64,000 nt of DNA from Paralichthys olivaceus. Lineage: Eukaryota > Chordata > Actinopteri > Pleuronectiformes > Paralichthyidae. The DNA is taken from assembly GCF_024713975.1 (NCBI RefSeq), contig NC_091107.1, positions 12,947,501 to 13,011,500 on the forward strand, read 5' to 3'. The position numbers and the translations under genes are program-made. Under the pieces are notes generated by a model. That model did not search any database and was not told the DNA's origin. It was given only the letters and a program-made list of their open reading frames with translations. Positions 1 to 19,000 of this stretch are shown here, in pieces; position 1 is the first letter of the stretch, and each line of letters begins with the position of its first letter.

Positions 1-507
1 CTAATCTGGGGCAACTAATCCAGAGTGTTGACCTCTGGGGAAATTTAACAGAGAGTTGAACATACTGAAAGTACATGTTTACGAAAACAAACATGCCACA
101 TAGGAATACTGGGCTGAGGGAAAATGAGTTTCCAGCAGCAAGATTCAGTCTATGAAATAGCTGATGCAGATGCATTTCCTTATTGACCTTTTCTGCATGG
201 TGGTCCATGAGAAGCTGTTCTGCAGAGAGGAAAGAACTAAAGTCCTGCCACAGCATTATGCAGAAGGAAATATTTTGCCTCGGTGTTGTCTGAAAATTTG
301 GATAGATAAGTTTTAACCAATAGCTCAAAGATAAATGCCATTGCAGCAAATCATAAGCACAGCAAACATAATTAAACCTGAAGCACATACAGATTACTTG
401 CAAGCTTTCAATGTATCACACTTGCACAAAAACATAAACCTTTAAATTAACAGAGCAGCTGAACATGCACGCATCCTATGCAGAGAACACATTTGCCTTT
501 GGTTTAA

Positions 508-757
508 AGGTCCAGTGTGTAAGATTTCGTTGAAAGGGATCTATTGGCAGAAATTGAATAGAATATAATCCTAGTGATGTTTTCACTAGTCTGACTCATC
601 TAAATTGTATGAATTGTTGTTTTATTCACTCTTTTTATTGAAATACTTTATATTGACATCGGGAGCAGGTCCTTTCTACAGAGGCCGCCATGTTTTTTAC
701 AGTAACCCAAATTGGACAATCACCACTAGATGTCATTAAATTCTACACACTGAACCT
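508..757. repeat. MITE-like element with TTAA target duplication (family A, copy 1)
   Basis: Starts AGGTCCAGTGTGTAAGATTT and ends with the imperfect inverse TTCTACACACTGAACCT. It is flanked on both sides by TTAA (504-507 and 758-761). Related copies lie at 34381-34508, 39536-39881, 59190-59222 and 63477-63647. There is no coding capacity. A TTAA duplication is typical of piggyBac-type integration, so this is inferred to be a non-autonomous DNA element. Confidence 0.75.
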
Positions 758-1341
758 TTAAGTTTAAATTTCAGCTCTGCCCAAAGGCAAACACAACGCA
801 AACACGGTAACTGTTAGATGACCATGAGGGAAGATAGATTTGGGAGGTCATGGGGGGGGGGGCTTAACGTTACCAGATTCGCTGACAGCAGGAAGGGGGG
901 AGGCAATGCCATGGGAAAAGGCGGAGGCAGCAGAGAAAGGGAGTGGTGCATTCTCACTGTCACCTATAGGCAGCAGGCGGAGCAGAGCAGACAGAGCATT
1001 ATGAACAGTTCATCTGAGCAGTTCCTCATCCAGCTGTACACACCTGGATGGGAGTTAACGCACCAGCAGAGATGTCGTGATGAACTGTAAGTCATATTTT
1101 TTTCATTTTTCTGGTTAAAAACCACAATGTGTAGTTTTAGAAAAAGTGCCACATACAGAAATGTACTGTTGTGTTTTGAAAGTCAGGCACAAATGTTCAT
1201 AACATGTAGTTTAGTTCTGCAGAGACAACAGCAAAGACATAACTCCATCCTGTGTCTGTAGGAAACCAGAAACACATCTCTGCTCATGCGTATACTTCAG
1301 CAGCCACGATGCCATCAGCAGTAATCAGGCCAAAGGACAGG

Positions 1342-1351
<10 letters not shown>

Positions 1352-1416
<65 letters not shown>
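1352..1416. repeat. (CA)n microsatellite
   Basis: Uninterrupted CA dinucleotide tract of about 65 bases, preceded by a short CT run. Confidence 0.95.
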
Positions 1417-1417
<1 letters not shown>

Positions 1418-1445
1418 GGTTGTGTCTCCATTACTCCATCAAACT

Positions 1446-1556
1446 TTAACCTAACCTCAACATAAACCTAACCATTGTTACTATTTGTACCCTAACTCTT
1501 ACTTTAACATAAACCATAACCCACAACCCACACTTTAACCTTAACCTAACCTAATA
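1446..1556. repeat. Degenerate CCTAA-rich (telomere-like) tract
   Basis: Repeated variants of TAACCTAACC, TAACCATAACC and ACCCTAACTC directly after the CA microsatellite. The arrangement mirrors the tract after the TG run near 46.4 kb. It is too degenerate to be a true telomere array. Confidence 0.6.
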
Positions 1557-1690
1557 CCATCTCTTTTGAAGAAAAGAACAAAATATTCTTCCATTTCCAG
1601 CTGTTCCACTTAATTCACATTTATATTAAATCCTCTGCCTGGTATGTATTCACAATAATCTCTGTTTGCCTTTATATTCTTTGTGCTTAC

Positions 1691-5362
<3,672 letters not shown>

Positions 5363-5727
5363 GGTCACAAGAAAGAATAGACGCGATATCGTCAGGACGC
5401 GCAGTCACCCACGGCTCTGCAGTGGTGCCAATGCGCTGCTGCACCAACCGGGGTCCGCGTCTCTCCACCACCGCAGCAGCAGTGAGAGCAGCCACACCGC
5501 ATTCAGCTGGGGAGTGTGGAGGTCATTGTGGAGGCTGAGGATGGGGAGCAGCCCGCGGCACAGGAGGGTTTGGTTCGGATGCGGGAGAGAGATGCTGCTC
5601 AGGCTGAAGCGGGTGATGATGGTGATGATGGTGCGCGCACACAATCCAGTTTACTACCGTGCGTCGCTGCATAAATCCCGCCCACTTATGAGGGCTATTC
5701 ACACATTATACTGGTAAAAGGGGGAGG

Positions 5728-5850
5728 CCCAAACACTGCAGCCAGCGATGACAGCACGTTTTGAGATGAGACTGGGTTGGCTATACACAACATGATCTAC
5801 CATAAAATAAGATAAGATGAAATAAGACAAGAGAAGTGGAGACAAGATAA
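5728..5850. repeat. First copy of a duplicated module with an AAGAT-type purine tract
   Basis: About 75 bases including GCCAGCGATGACAG and CTATACACAACATG, followed by AAGAT/AAGAG-like units. A diverged direct copy follows at 6001-6205. Confidence 0.65.
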
Positions 5851-6000
5851 GATAAGATGAAGATGAGGTTGGCAAGTATAAAAAAGGCAATACAATAAAT
5901 TAATATATAGACTATATGAACATACTATACACCTGCATCATCATATGCAATATGCATATCCACACATTATGTCTCCTGCTGCACACTCACCCCCACCAGC

Positions 6001-6205
6001 CTTAAACACCAAATGTAGCCAATGATGACAGTCAGATATAATCCTACTGCTGACTGGGCTATACACAACATGGTCTACCAATTAAGATTAGAGAAGAGAA
6101 GACAAGACCAGAGAAGAGAAGAGAAGAGAAGAGAAGAGAAGAGAAGTGAAGAGAAGAGAAGAGAAGAGAAGAGAAGAGAAGAGAAGAGAAGAGAAGAGAA
6201 GAGAA
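6001..6205. repeat. Second copy of the duplicated module with an (AGAAG)n microsatellite
   Basis: Contains GCCAATGATGACAG and CTATACACAACATG, as in the copy 270 bases upstream, then an almost pure AGAAG pentanucleotide array of about 95 bases (6109-6204). It lies in the head-to-head interval between the map7d2-like gene and pdha1. Confidence 0.75.
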
Positions 6206-6583
6206 TAATTTGCACGAGGATACGTTATATATAAGAAGAAATTGAAATAAATGTATTAGCATATATAGACTGTTATGAGAACAAAGGCAAATACACGATA
6301 TGTGTGGTGTAAATAATATAACCTTTTATTATTGTTATAGTAGTTGTAGTCGTGACATATACTCAGATTATGAATTAAATGTATTTTATTTTATTTTATT
6401 TTATGCATTACTTTTACACGCTGTCTCGGTTGTTCTGCCCTATCGAGACCAGAGAAGAAGAGGGGCAGCAGCACTGCTTCCTGCAGGAATTGACGACAGA
6501 GAGGAAGAGTGAGCGGAAGCGGAAGCGCGCAACCTAAGGACAGAAGTGCTGCTGACTGCTGTGAGCTAGTGAGTCCAGGAAAG

Positions 6584-11001
<4,418 letters not shown>

Positions 11002-11279
11002 AGGTGGTTTTCTTTCTCGCCTTTTCATCACCTCTTCAACTCTAATATATTATCCCCCCTCCCTACCAATCACATGTACGCAAACATCACATAATGTACC
11101 GTATGGTGCCTCAAACCCAGGACATAATGCATCAGCAAGTATTTAAAATTTAAATACTTACCTTATTGTCTTGCCAGTTCACTTCATAACATTACTCCAC
11201 TCCATGTTCTTGAATTTCTCATGAAATTTTGTCTCATATTTATTTATTTCTCATAAAAGCTTTCATTTTATGTTTAGTA

Positions 11280-11285
11280 AATAAA
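11280..11285 (+). terminator. Polyadenylation signal of pdha1
   Basis: AATAAA about 280 bases after the pdha1 stop codon. Confidence 0.7.
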
Positions 11286-11289
11286 ACTC

Positions 11290-12946
11290 CATCCATGACA
11301 GTAGTGGGTTGTTTAAAGTCATGTATGAAGTACTCGAATTAAAAGCAACGCCGAAGAAATTCTTTACTACTGTCGCTACTGTATTTAAAGTCTCTTAACA
11401 TTAAGCACTCTGTAATTTTCCCCTTCACAAGGTTTTGCAAATCTGGCCCCAAGTGAATATTCTAAATCTGCCTGGTTGATATTTATCTTGGATCATTCAT
11501 TTCTGAGGTGTAATTAAACAAACGTTCATCCATCACTGCTTAACTCAAAAACAAATTGAATTAATAATTCAATTTGAGTTAAGCAGCACTTGTTACAAAG
11601 ACATAAATGGGAGCAAGGTAAAGATTGTTGTCAACATTCTTGATACATCTCCAAATGTTCTTCTTTCTGTGGACTATATGTAATAAAGAGTAAAGACTAC
11701 CAAGGGAAAGTTTTGAAATATTTTAACTTGCCAAACAAGACACATGCCTGGCAGGTATCATGTCGCTTAGAGGATGACTGTGTAGTCTTGTGTTTGTGTC
11801 GCACTCTGAGCTGTGCAGATGATTCTATGAATCACTACAGTCAGTTGTGTGAAGACTGTTTTCCACAGTGTTTTCATTCAGGTGGTTGTGTTGCAGGTGC
11901 TCAGGTGCCTTTTTGAGTTTCATGATCATGATACATAAACAGACTTTCAATACATACTTATCCCATTACTTACATGTGTATGTAAGAATATGAATGGTGC
12001 TAACCATAGGTGAATGTAAACATGACTTCATGTCTGAATACTTTTGCTAAGTTAAGCTTTTTCAAATCCTCGGGAGATGTCGGGTTACGTACTGTTGCTT
12101 CAGCTAGCGGTTCACTTACAGCCACTTCAATGTTTCCATCAGAAAGTGTTTTTTGATATTTCACCACATCAGCAGGGGGACCTGAATGGCTCAAATGTGC
12201 AGGAATACATGGACAGTATGAATTTCAGTTTGTTTCTTTTCAAAATCTAAAAGAAATGATTGTGAAAAAACTGACAATTGAGGTAGCACAATGAAAACTG
12301 CCTGCATATCAGCATGTTATAGCAGTCAGCTACCGTGAAATCACTTATTAGTGTTAATTAAACTTTGCAGCATTTCTCATAACTCTCTAAAGAATGCCAG
12401 GAGTTCCATACCTGCAACTGCACAACTGAAAATGCCTACAGTGTATTTGTTGTGAACTGTTACATTGAAGGGGGCAGATGGCTCAAAGAAGCACTCTCAA
12501 GAAATATTAGGTTTATGTGTGAGCCACAAATAAAAAGACTGAACGGTACAGTGTTTGCAGTCTCGTCTTGACAGTAGTATGTTGGGTAAATTCTACAAAT
12601 TCACAAAAAAGACTAAGGTGGGTATTGGTCTGAGCTCACTGCTGTGCTCATATTTCAAGAACTTTAATAATTTTATATATTTTTATGTTTCTGTCTCCTG
12701 GCGTGGGGCCACCACTCCACCAGGTCTTTGATATTGCCAGTTTTTAAAGAGTAACATCACGTGCCTAAGATCATTATGGAGGGACATATATTCCTTTGAT
12801 CTTTACAGAGATATCACATTCCTGGGACCTTATATGGAAATAAATCAAAAAAGTTAGAACACAGTAGATGTTGGTGAAGCACCTTGACATTGGTTGGCAC
12901 CCGCTAAATAAAAAATTGAATCATCAAAGCATTTACATGGTAAATT
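11290..12946. other. Gene-free stretch between pdha1 and the cep128 retrocopy
   Basis: AT-rich, with only short spurious open frames. It holds a 51-base hairpin (11536-11586). At 12875-12922 there is a LINE-tail-like sequence (AAGCACCTTGACATTGGTTG followed by CGCTAAATAAAAAATTGAAT). Confidence 0.5.
11536..11586. repeat. Near-perfect inverted repeat (hairpin)
   Basis: Arm CTGCTTAACTCAAA (11536-11549) is the exact reverse complement of TTTGAGTTAAGCAG (11573-11586). An inner pair AATTGAATTA / TAATTCAATT surrounds a one-base centre. It lies about 250 bases past the pdha1 polyadenylation signal. Confidence 0.8.
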
Positions 12947-14605
12947 ATGGACACATCTAGTGAATCGGAATCATGGGACAGGTCGCAGAGACATAGCTTT
13001 AAGAGGGGTGAAGCTCACTTCAGACCTAACAGGGACAGTGGAAGTAACAGTGATCAAGCAGGACATATCTCTAAGAAATTCAAAAACCTTACAGAAACCT
13101 TGCAAGACATGAAAAGACAATTGTCCAAAGTAGACCAGAGGCTAGAGCTGTACAGGGACAAGACTGAAGTCACGTCAATGCTCGGAGAAATCCTGAAGGA
13201 GTCAAACAACTCAACATCAGAGAGACAAGTTTTAGAACTGAAAAGAGCCATGGATGAGATGAAGGAGAGGGACCAACTCAATAGGGTGGAGAAATTGTCA
13301 TCAGAGCTAGAAGAATTGAGGGAACTACACAACAGAGGGCAGATGGAGAGAGGGGAGATGGAGGCATCACTCCTGGAGTGCAAGAGCAGCAGAGATGAAA
13401 TAAAAAGCAGGGCCATTAAGGCTGTGCGCCACTGGACGGCAAAGTGCAAGAGAATTCAGGCTCAATTCCAAACTGAGAAGGCTTTGCAGGCAGCCAGGGA
13501 AAAGAGCTTTCAAGACCAAATTAAGGTGCTGAGCCAGCAGACAGACACAATTCACACAGATGTCAATGAAGTCCTAAGCTGTTTGGCCCAGCACAAGGAA
13601 GAGCTCAAACACAAAGACTTGTCACTGAAGCAGGAAACACAGGAGTTAAGGGAGACCTTAGCTGCCCTGAAAGAAGAGAATCAGAGTCAGGCTGCCCTCC
13701 AAGCATGGCTAATGGAGCACCAGAGGCTGGAGGAACAAACTGACTCCCAAGTCTGTTGTTGTCAAAGATCCCAGGACATGCCAGTTGAATTCCAGGTCAT
13801 CCTGAAGAAGATGACCCCAGCCCATGCTCAGGTAGCTCAGCGGTTAGCTAAGGAGGATAGCTGCAGGAAGGAGCTCCAGAGAAGCTCTTCAGAGCTAAAA
13901 GGTAAACTGACAGTGGTACTGGAGGAGCGGGCTGCACTGGAGCAACAGCTGCAGCTTGAGAGAGAGATGCATCAGAGGCAAGTGCACAACATGAAGGCAA
14001 TGATGGAGGACAGCAGCATAAATCGGGATCATGAAGTGCAGGCTAAAATGCGGTCACATTTGAAGAAGGTTAAGGCATGTGGAGAGAAAGACAAGGAGCT
14101 GTGTGGGGTGCTCCGTGCTATGTTAGCAAGGACACAGGATGAGTCTGATAAGATGGCAGTGCAGCTGAGGACAAAAAATGAGGCATATGCACTTCTGCAA
14201 ACAAAATGCCAACAATTCCAACAGGAACTGGATGACAAAATTAGTTCAAGTGATCAGAGGTATATTTCAGAACTGGAGGAGAAGTTGTTACAGAAGGAAG
14301 AACAAAAGGAAAAAATCCTTGCCATCATTGGTGAGGAACTGGATGCAACATGCTGTAGCTTGGCTAATAATAGTAAATACAAACAGGCAATATCACAGAG
14401 CCCTACATTAGTGAAAAACATTCCTCACTGGCTTGCAGAGACAATGGCAAAGCTACGCTGGCTGTGTGAGGAGGTGCAGGGGTGTGTCACAAGAGAACAG
14501 TGTCTGAAGAAGCAGCTACAGCAAACCAGGGATCCGTTGGACCAACAGAAGAACCTGAACCAGTCCACTAGCAGTGAAAGAGAGAGCTGGTGTACAGAAG
14601 TTTAG
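12947..14605 (+). CDS. Intronless cep128-like retrocopy, 552-codon open frame
   Basis: A single uninterrupted frame encoding an almost entirely coiled-coil protein. CEP128 is a subdistal-appendage protein of the mother centriole. Similarity to CEP128 is recognisable along the length. The N-terminus MDTSSESESWDRSQRHS plus LTETLQDMKRQLSKVDQRLE corresponds to MAESSSESDHF... and STLQDTSRNLRQVDQML of human. The C-terminal part has ILAIIGEELDATC and HWLAETMAKLRWLCEE, against ILGVIGKEIDAAC and RWLAESKTKLQWLCEE. Human CEP128 is about 1,094 aa and multi-exonic. This copy lacks roughly 200 residues after the N-terminal quarter and ends early. After the stop, CEP128-like residues (VLLDHSESIPKKTLSE) resume in the +1 frame at about 14607-14685, and a further shift precedes NDLKEF, so the 3' end has decayed. 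It is therefore either a retrogene kept as a shortened protein or a young pseudogene. Confidence 0.75.
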   Translation: MDTSSESESWDRSQRHSFKRGEAHFRPNRDSGSNSDQAGHISKKFKNLTETLQDMKRQLSKVDQRLELYRDKTEVTSMLGEILKESNNSTSERQVLELKRAMDEMKERDQLNRVEKLSSELEELRELHNRGQMERGEMEASLLECKSSRDEIKSRAIKAVRHWTAKCKRIQAQFQTEKALQAAREKSFQDQIKVLSQQTDTIHTDVNEVLSCLAQHKEELKHKDLSLKQETQELRETLAALKEENQSQAALQAWLMEHQRLEEQTDSQVCCCQRSQDMPVEFQVILKKMTPAHAQVAQRLAKEDSCRKELQRSSSELKGKLTVVLEERAALEQQLQLEREMHQRQVHNMKAMMEDSSINRDHEVQAKMRSHLKKVKACGEKDKELCGVLRAMLARTQDESDKMAVQLRTKNEAYALLQTKCQQFQQELDDKISSSDQRYISELEEKLLQKEEQKEKILAIIGEELDATCCSLANNSKYKQAISQSPTLVKNIPHWLAETMAKLRWLCEEVQGCVTREQCLKKQLQQTRDPLDQQKNLNQSTSSERESWCTEV

Positions 14606-14762
14606 GAAAGAGGAAAAAATTGGGGTTCTTCTGGACCACTCTGAGTCAATTCCTAAAAAAACATTATCTGAAGGACAAATTAAATGATTTGAAGGAGTTC
14701 ATTATAATTATAATCTTGTGCATAGGACAATAAACCCCTTGAACCTTGAACCCTTGAACCCC
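14606..14762 (+). pseudogene. Frame-shifted 3' remnant of the cep128 retrocopy with a tandem tail
   Basis: Continues the CEP128 similarity in other frames (VLLDHSESIPKKTLSE, matching VALDHLESVPEKLSLLE of human, then NDLKEF for EDFKDF). It then shows CAATAAA (14728) and a short tandem tail of TTGAACC-type units (14735-14762) in place of a poly(A) tract. Such tandem tails are usual for L2/CR1-type LINEs, suggesting which machinery moved the copy. Confidence 0.6.
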
Positions 14763-16025
14763 TGGATTGCTTTCCTGCTGCTATTATGAACAGATTAATT
14801 CCCATTATAAACAACATGGGTGTGTGTGTTCCAGACACCCAGAGAGTCCTGGGATTCCACCCTTCTGGACTGATGTATCCATAACCTGTCTTTCATCTAT
14901 GGATTCTAGAATCTACAATGTGTGTGTGTGTCTCCAGTTAATTCATGGAAGTGTATGGTTACTGCAGGAAAAGTGACCATGAACATTCTGAACGAATTAT
15001 ATCATAATCACTAAACTGCCATAGACAATCATTGATTATTCCTCTTGAAATTGGAAACAAACCATAACTTTATTTTTTAAATGAAATAGTGAAATATCAT
15101 TAAATTAACAAAAACATTTCACTAAAACTTCTGTTTAAAATATGAAATCCTGAACTATTTTGGTTTCATTCTGAAGAAACTAATATAAGGGACAATTGAT
15201 ACATTCAAATGAAATAAATGAATTGTGTGTCATTTTGACAACAGGAATCCACCCTGTGTCCAAGAAGCTCTGCACACAACGTCCAGCAGGCAAACAATAC
15301 AAACAAGTCACAGTGTATTGTAGATCTGTTTGAGGTGGACTTACCAATGACAAGAAATAACTAATGTAAATGATGGATAGATAAATAGGTAGATGGATGG
15401 ATAGATAAACTGATAGACAGAAAGATATATAGATAGATGATAGAGAGACAGACAGATAGATGGATGGATAGATAGACAGAAAGATATATAGATGTATGGA
15501 TAGATGATAGAGAGACAGACAGATAGATAGACAGAAAGATATACAGATAGATGATAGAGAGACAGAGAGATAGATGGACAGATAGATAGACAGAAAGATA
15601 TATAGATAGATGATAGAGAGACAGACAGAGAGATGGATGGATAGATAGATGGATCTATAGATAGATAGCTGGACGGACGGATAGTTGGATAGAAAGACAG
15701 ATAGATGGACAGATGTATAGAGACAGACAGACGGACGGACAGATAGATAGATAGATAGATAGATAGACAGACAGACATACAGATAGATAAATAGATAGAA
15801 AGATAGATTGAGAAGTACCTTTATACCTTGTAGTTGGTAAATGGAAACAATAGGTGAAGCAGTGAGCTAATTAAATCCAGAAGGTGGCAGTAATGTGGCA
15901 ATAAGGACGCAGGCTGCTGCAAAACTTGAACGTAGAAGAAGAGGAGGAGGAAGAAGGCTCCTCAAACAATCCTGCTCTAAAGCCTGATCCCTCTGTAGTT
16001 GAGAGAGAGAGAGAGAGACGACACC
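14763..16025. other. Intergenic stretch between the cep128 retrocopy and prdx4
   Basis: AT-rich DNA with a large GATA/GACA array at 15368-15812. The last 100-130 bases (GAAGAAGAGGAGGAGG, then GA repeats) form the purine-rich 5' leader of prdx4. No other gene was seen. Confidence 0.5.
15368..15812. repeat. Compound (GATA)n/(GACA)n array
   Basis: About 445 bases of GATA, GACA, GATG and GACG tetranucleotides with a higher-order pattern in which AGACAGAAAGATATATAGATAG-like blocks recur. It gives a long spurious Ser/Tyr/Leu-rich open frame on the minus strand. Confidence 0.95.
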
Positions 16026-19000
16026 ATGGAGTTAGTTTCCCACACCGGAGTGAAGCGGCAGGAGCCTTTGAGCACCGCTGTCCTCCTCCTCCTCTTCCTC
16101 GCCGCCACCACAGTCACATCTGCAGAGGAAGGCGCCAACGTGAGAAACTCCCAGTGTCACAACTACGCGGGAGGACACGTCTATCCCGGGGAGGCTTTCC
16201 GTGTGCCCGTGTCCGACCATTCCCTGCACCTCAGCAAAGCCAAGAGTGAGTGTGTCTCTGCGCCTGTACAGCCACATGTGTTTGTGCACAGCGGGTTTTG
16301 TTTTCCCGTGAGAACCCAGCAGCTGCAGCTTCATCATGCTGGTCCCGACCCACCGACCCAAACAGTGTCTCAGCCTCTGTCTTATACTGACTGTCGGTCT
16401 GTCTGCCGCAGCTTTCAAGACTTTTCTGTCACTTACACTTTAGGCCTCAGTTTGAATCAAATTGATTTTTTTGTAGGACACGTCATTCTGTTCACTTCCC
16501 TGGACTGAGTTCCTACCCACATCCACACATGCCCGCCCCTCCGGCACATGACGGTGTGTAGCCCAGCACCAAACTTAGTTTTTAACCCATTAGTGGAATT
16601 ACACATCATTTTAAAGGGATATTTCACTTAACAATCCAAAGTTCACTCATCATCTACTCACCACTATCTTGAGGGTGAAAGTGTTTGAGCCCACAAAACA
16701 CTTTACAGGGGTGAACACTGTTGCAGCCAAATCTAATAAAAGTAAAGTAACAGGATCGATTCTAATAAAGCTACTGTCACTCTAATGTTGCAGGACAAGT
16801 ATGCAACTTAACGAAGATTCATATATCCATGTCCACAAAGGGTGAACTTATAGTTCAGTGGAGTTGTGTCCATTTTTCTTACACACAAACAAGAGAGGGG
16901 CATAACACTCACCTTGTCATGCAGTGTTTATTATCAAATGCATATGTTTGACTTAGGTTGGGTGAAGTGGCCAAAAATATTATCAAGATAAAAAATATAC
17001 AATATCAAATGATATCAATAATTATCATGATAAATGTCACATTATTAGTTATTTTGAATATAAAGATTCAGTTTTGCTGGTTTTTATCTCTTTATAAACA
17101 GAGAATGACAAACACTTGATGAACAGTAAAACATTTAATAATCTGAGGTAAATCAATTATGTGTTAGAAACCTGATGACCTGGTGATAGTTCAATAAAAA
17201 TTGATATCGTTTTATAGCACAGCCCTAGTTTGATTATCATCATTATATTTATGGTGTCTGTGTTGTTCCACTTCAATGAGTTTCTGTTTGTCCTTTGTCG
17301 TCATGACTTTTGAGACTTTACCCCATAACACAGCACCTCATTTTTAGCAGCCAAATGCCCCTTTACCCATGCTGCCTGTGGTAATAGAGACAAACATTAC
17401 AAAATGATGTAATGCCTACACTTTGAGTCGAAAAGTATTGAAAATAATGACATATCTCAAATGCAGGGAAACTGCACCTGCAATGAAGACCTGAGGTCAC
17501 AAAAAATATATATATATATTATCACGACCAAAATTGGACTAGGGTTTTGATTAAAAATATTTCATCATCAGTCAACTAATCTTATTGTTATTATTATTTA
17601 TTGATTATTTGCTTTTTCTATAAATGTCTGGAAATAGTGAAAGGGATTGGTTATAATTTCCCCTTGAGCTCTTCAGATTTTGTCCAACTAACAGTCCAGA
17701 ACAGAAGACACTCAGTCTTCTATCATTTATGACATGTGAGCAGAGCAGCAAGTCTTTCCATTTGAGAAGTTAAGAAGAGTAAATGTTTTGCACAAAAATG
17801 ATAATTCACTTATAAACATGTATTTAAATATATGTAATATAAATATGCATGTGACGATTTAACATTTGAATAGCAAACATGTTTTTAAGTACTTAATAAA
17901 ATCCTAGTTCAAACGATCAAACATTTACTTTTCTTTCTACATTAGTTTCAAAGCCTGCACCACATTGGGAAGGAACAGCTGTCATCAACGGTGAATTCAA
18001 GGAGGTGAAGCTGTCAGACTACAGGGGGAAATATCTCGTCTTTTTCTTCTATCCCCTGGACTTGTGAGTAACGTCCGAGGCGCAAGTTGCATAATCGTTT
18101 TTTGTTTGTGTTGCTAGGATTGCTGCCTGACGGCATAGGTTAATGTGACTGTTGTTTCTTTTGCAGCACATTCGTCTGCCCTACTGAGATCATTGCATTC
18201 AGCGATCGCGTGCATGAGTTTCGTGCCATCAACACGGAGGTGGTCGCCTGCTCTGTGGACTCCCAGTTCACCCACCTGGCCTGGTAAGATGGCTGTCCCC
18301 ATTGAACCCATATGCTGTCAGGCTTCAGTGCCTTAAAACAACCTAGTAATAACAGATGTCCAACTGCAGAAACAACTTTGGAATTTCAGTTGATCTGTTC
18401 TACTGGCTCTGGCTTATCTCTGAAGTGAGGTTTTTTTGGGTTGGATAATATCGTGTTCCTCTTGAAATGTTCCTTTTTAACAGGATCAATACGCCCAGGA
18501 AGCAGGGGGGACTTGGACAAATGAAAATCCCTCTGTTGTCTGACCTCACTCATCAGATTTCAAAAGATTATGGAGTCTACCTGGAGGACCAGGGACACAC
18601 TCTGAGGTACAGTTTCACATTTACATTTATTGCTATTATCAGAGTTTGATCAGTAATCAACTTAATGAAACAGGTCATGTTATATAACACTTATGCAACT
18701 CTGAGGTGCTGTAAAAGTGAACATTGGGCGATAAGTTATGGGAGCAGTTACAGGTGAATATTTTGGGTGGGATCAGTGGTTCAGTTCCTAAAATGAATAT
18801 TTGTCCTGAGAGATCTAAACTGGTCAGCTGTAAGTTCATCTGTTCACCTCTGGCATTAAAATGCACCGGAGTGTGTCTCCTCTGATCTCCTGACTTGTCC
18901 ATGTCTGTACCAGGGGACTCTTCATTATCGATGACAAAGGCATCCTGAGGCAGATCACCATGAACGATCTTCCTGTGGGAAGATCTGTGGATGAGACACT

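Larger units (their letters stand above)
1..1690. other. Presumed intron of the map7d2-like gene; no exon seen
   Basis: No coding exon was recognised on either strand. The stretch contains a MITE-like element (508-757), a long CA microsatellite (1352-1416) and a degenerate CCTAA-rich tract (1446-1556). Short open frames around 818-1152 have no splice context or recognisable similarity. Confidence 0.5.
5363..6583. promoter_or_regulatory. Shared divergent promoter interval between the map7d2-like gene and pdha1
   Basis: The two start codons (5362 minus, 6584 plus) face away from each other and are 1.2 kb apart. The flanks near each start are comparatively GC- and CpG-rich (5380-5660 and 6430-6580), as expected of TATA-less housekeeping promoters. 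The middle is occupied by the duplicated module and the AGAAG array. Shared regulation is inferred from the arrangement only. Confidence 0.45.

Noticed and set aside
1446-1556. Interstitial telomere from a chromosome fusion
   Set aside because: Units are too degenerate and short, and a mirror-image tract beside another microsatellite (46.4 kb) points to a repeat family instead.
15341-15778. 145-codon minus-strand open frame rich in Ser, Leu and Tyr
   Set aside because: It is a translation of the GATA/GACA array; no start context, no splice sites, pure repeat composition.
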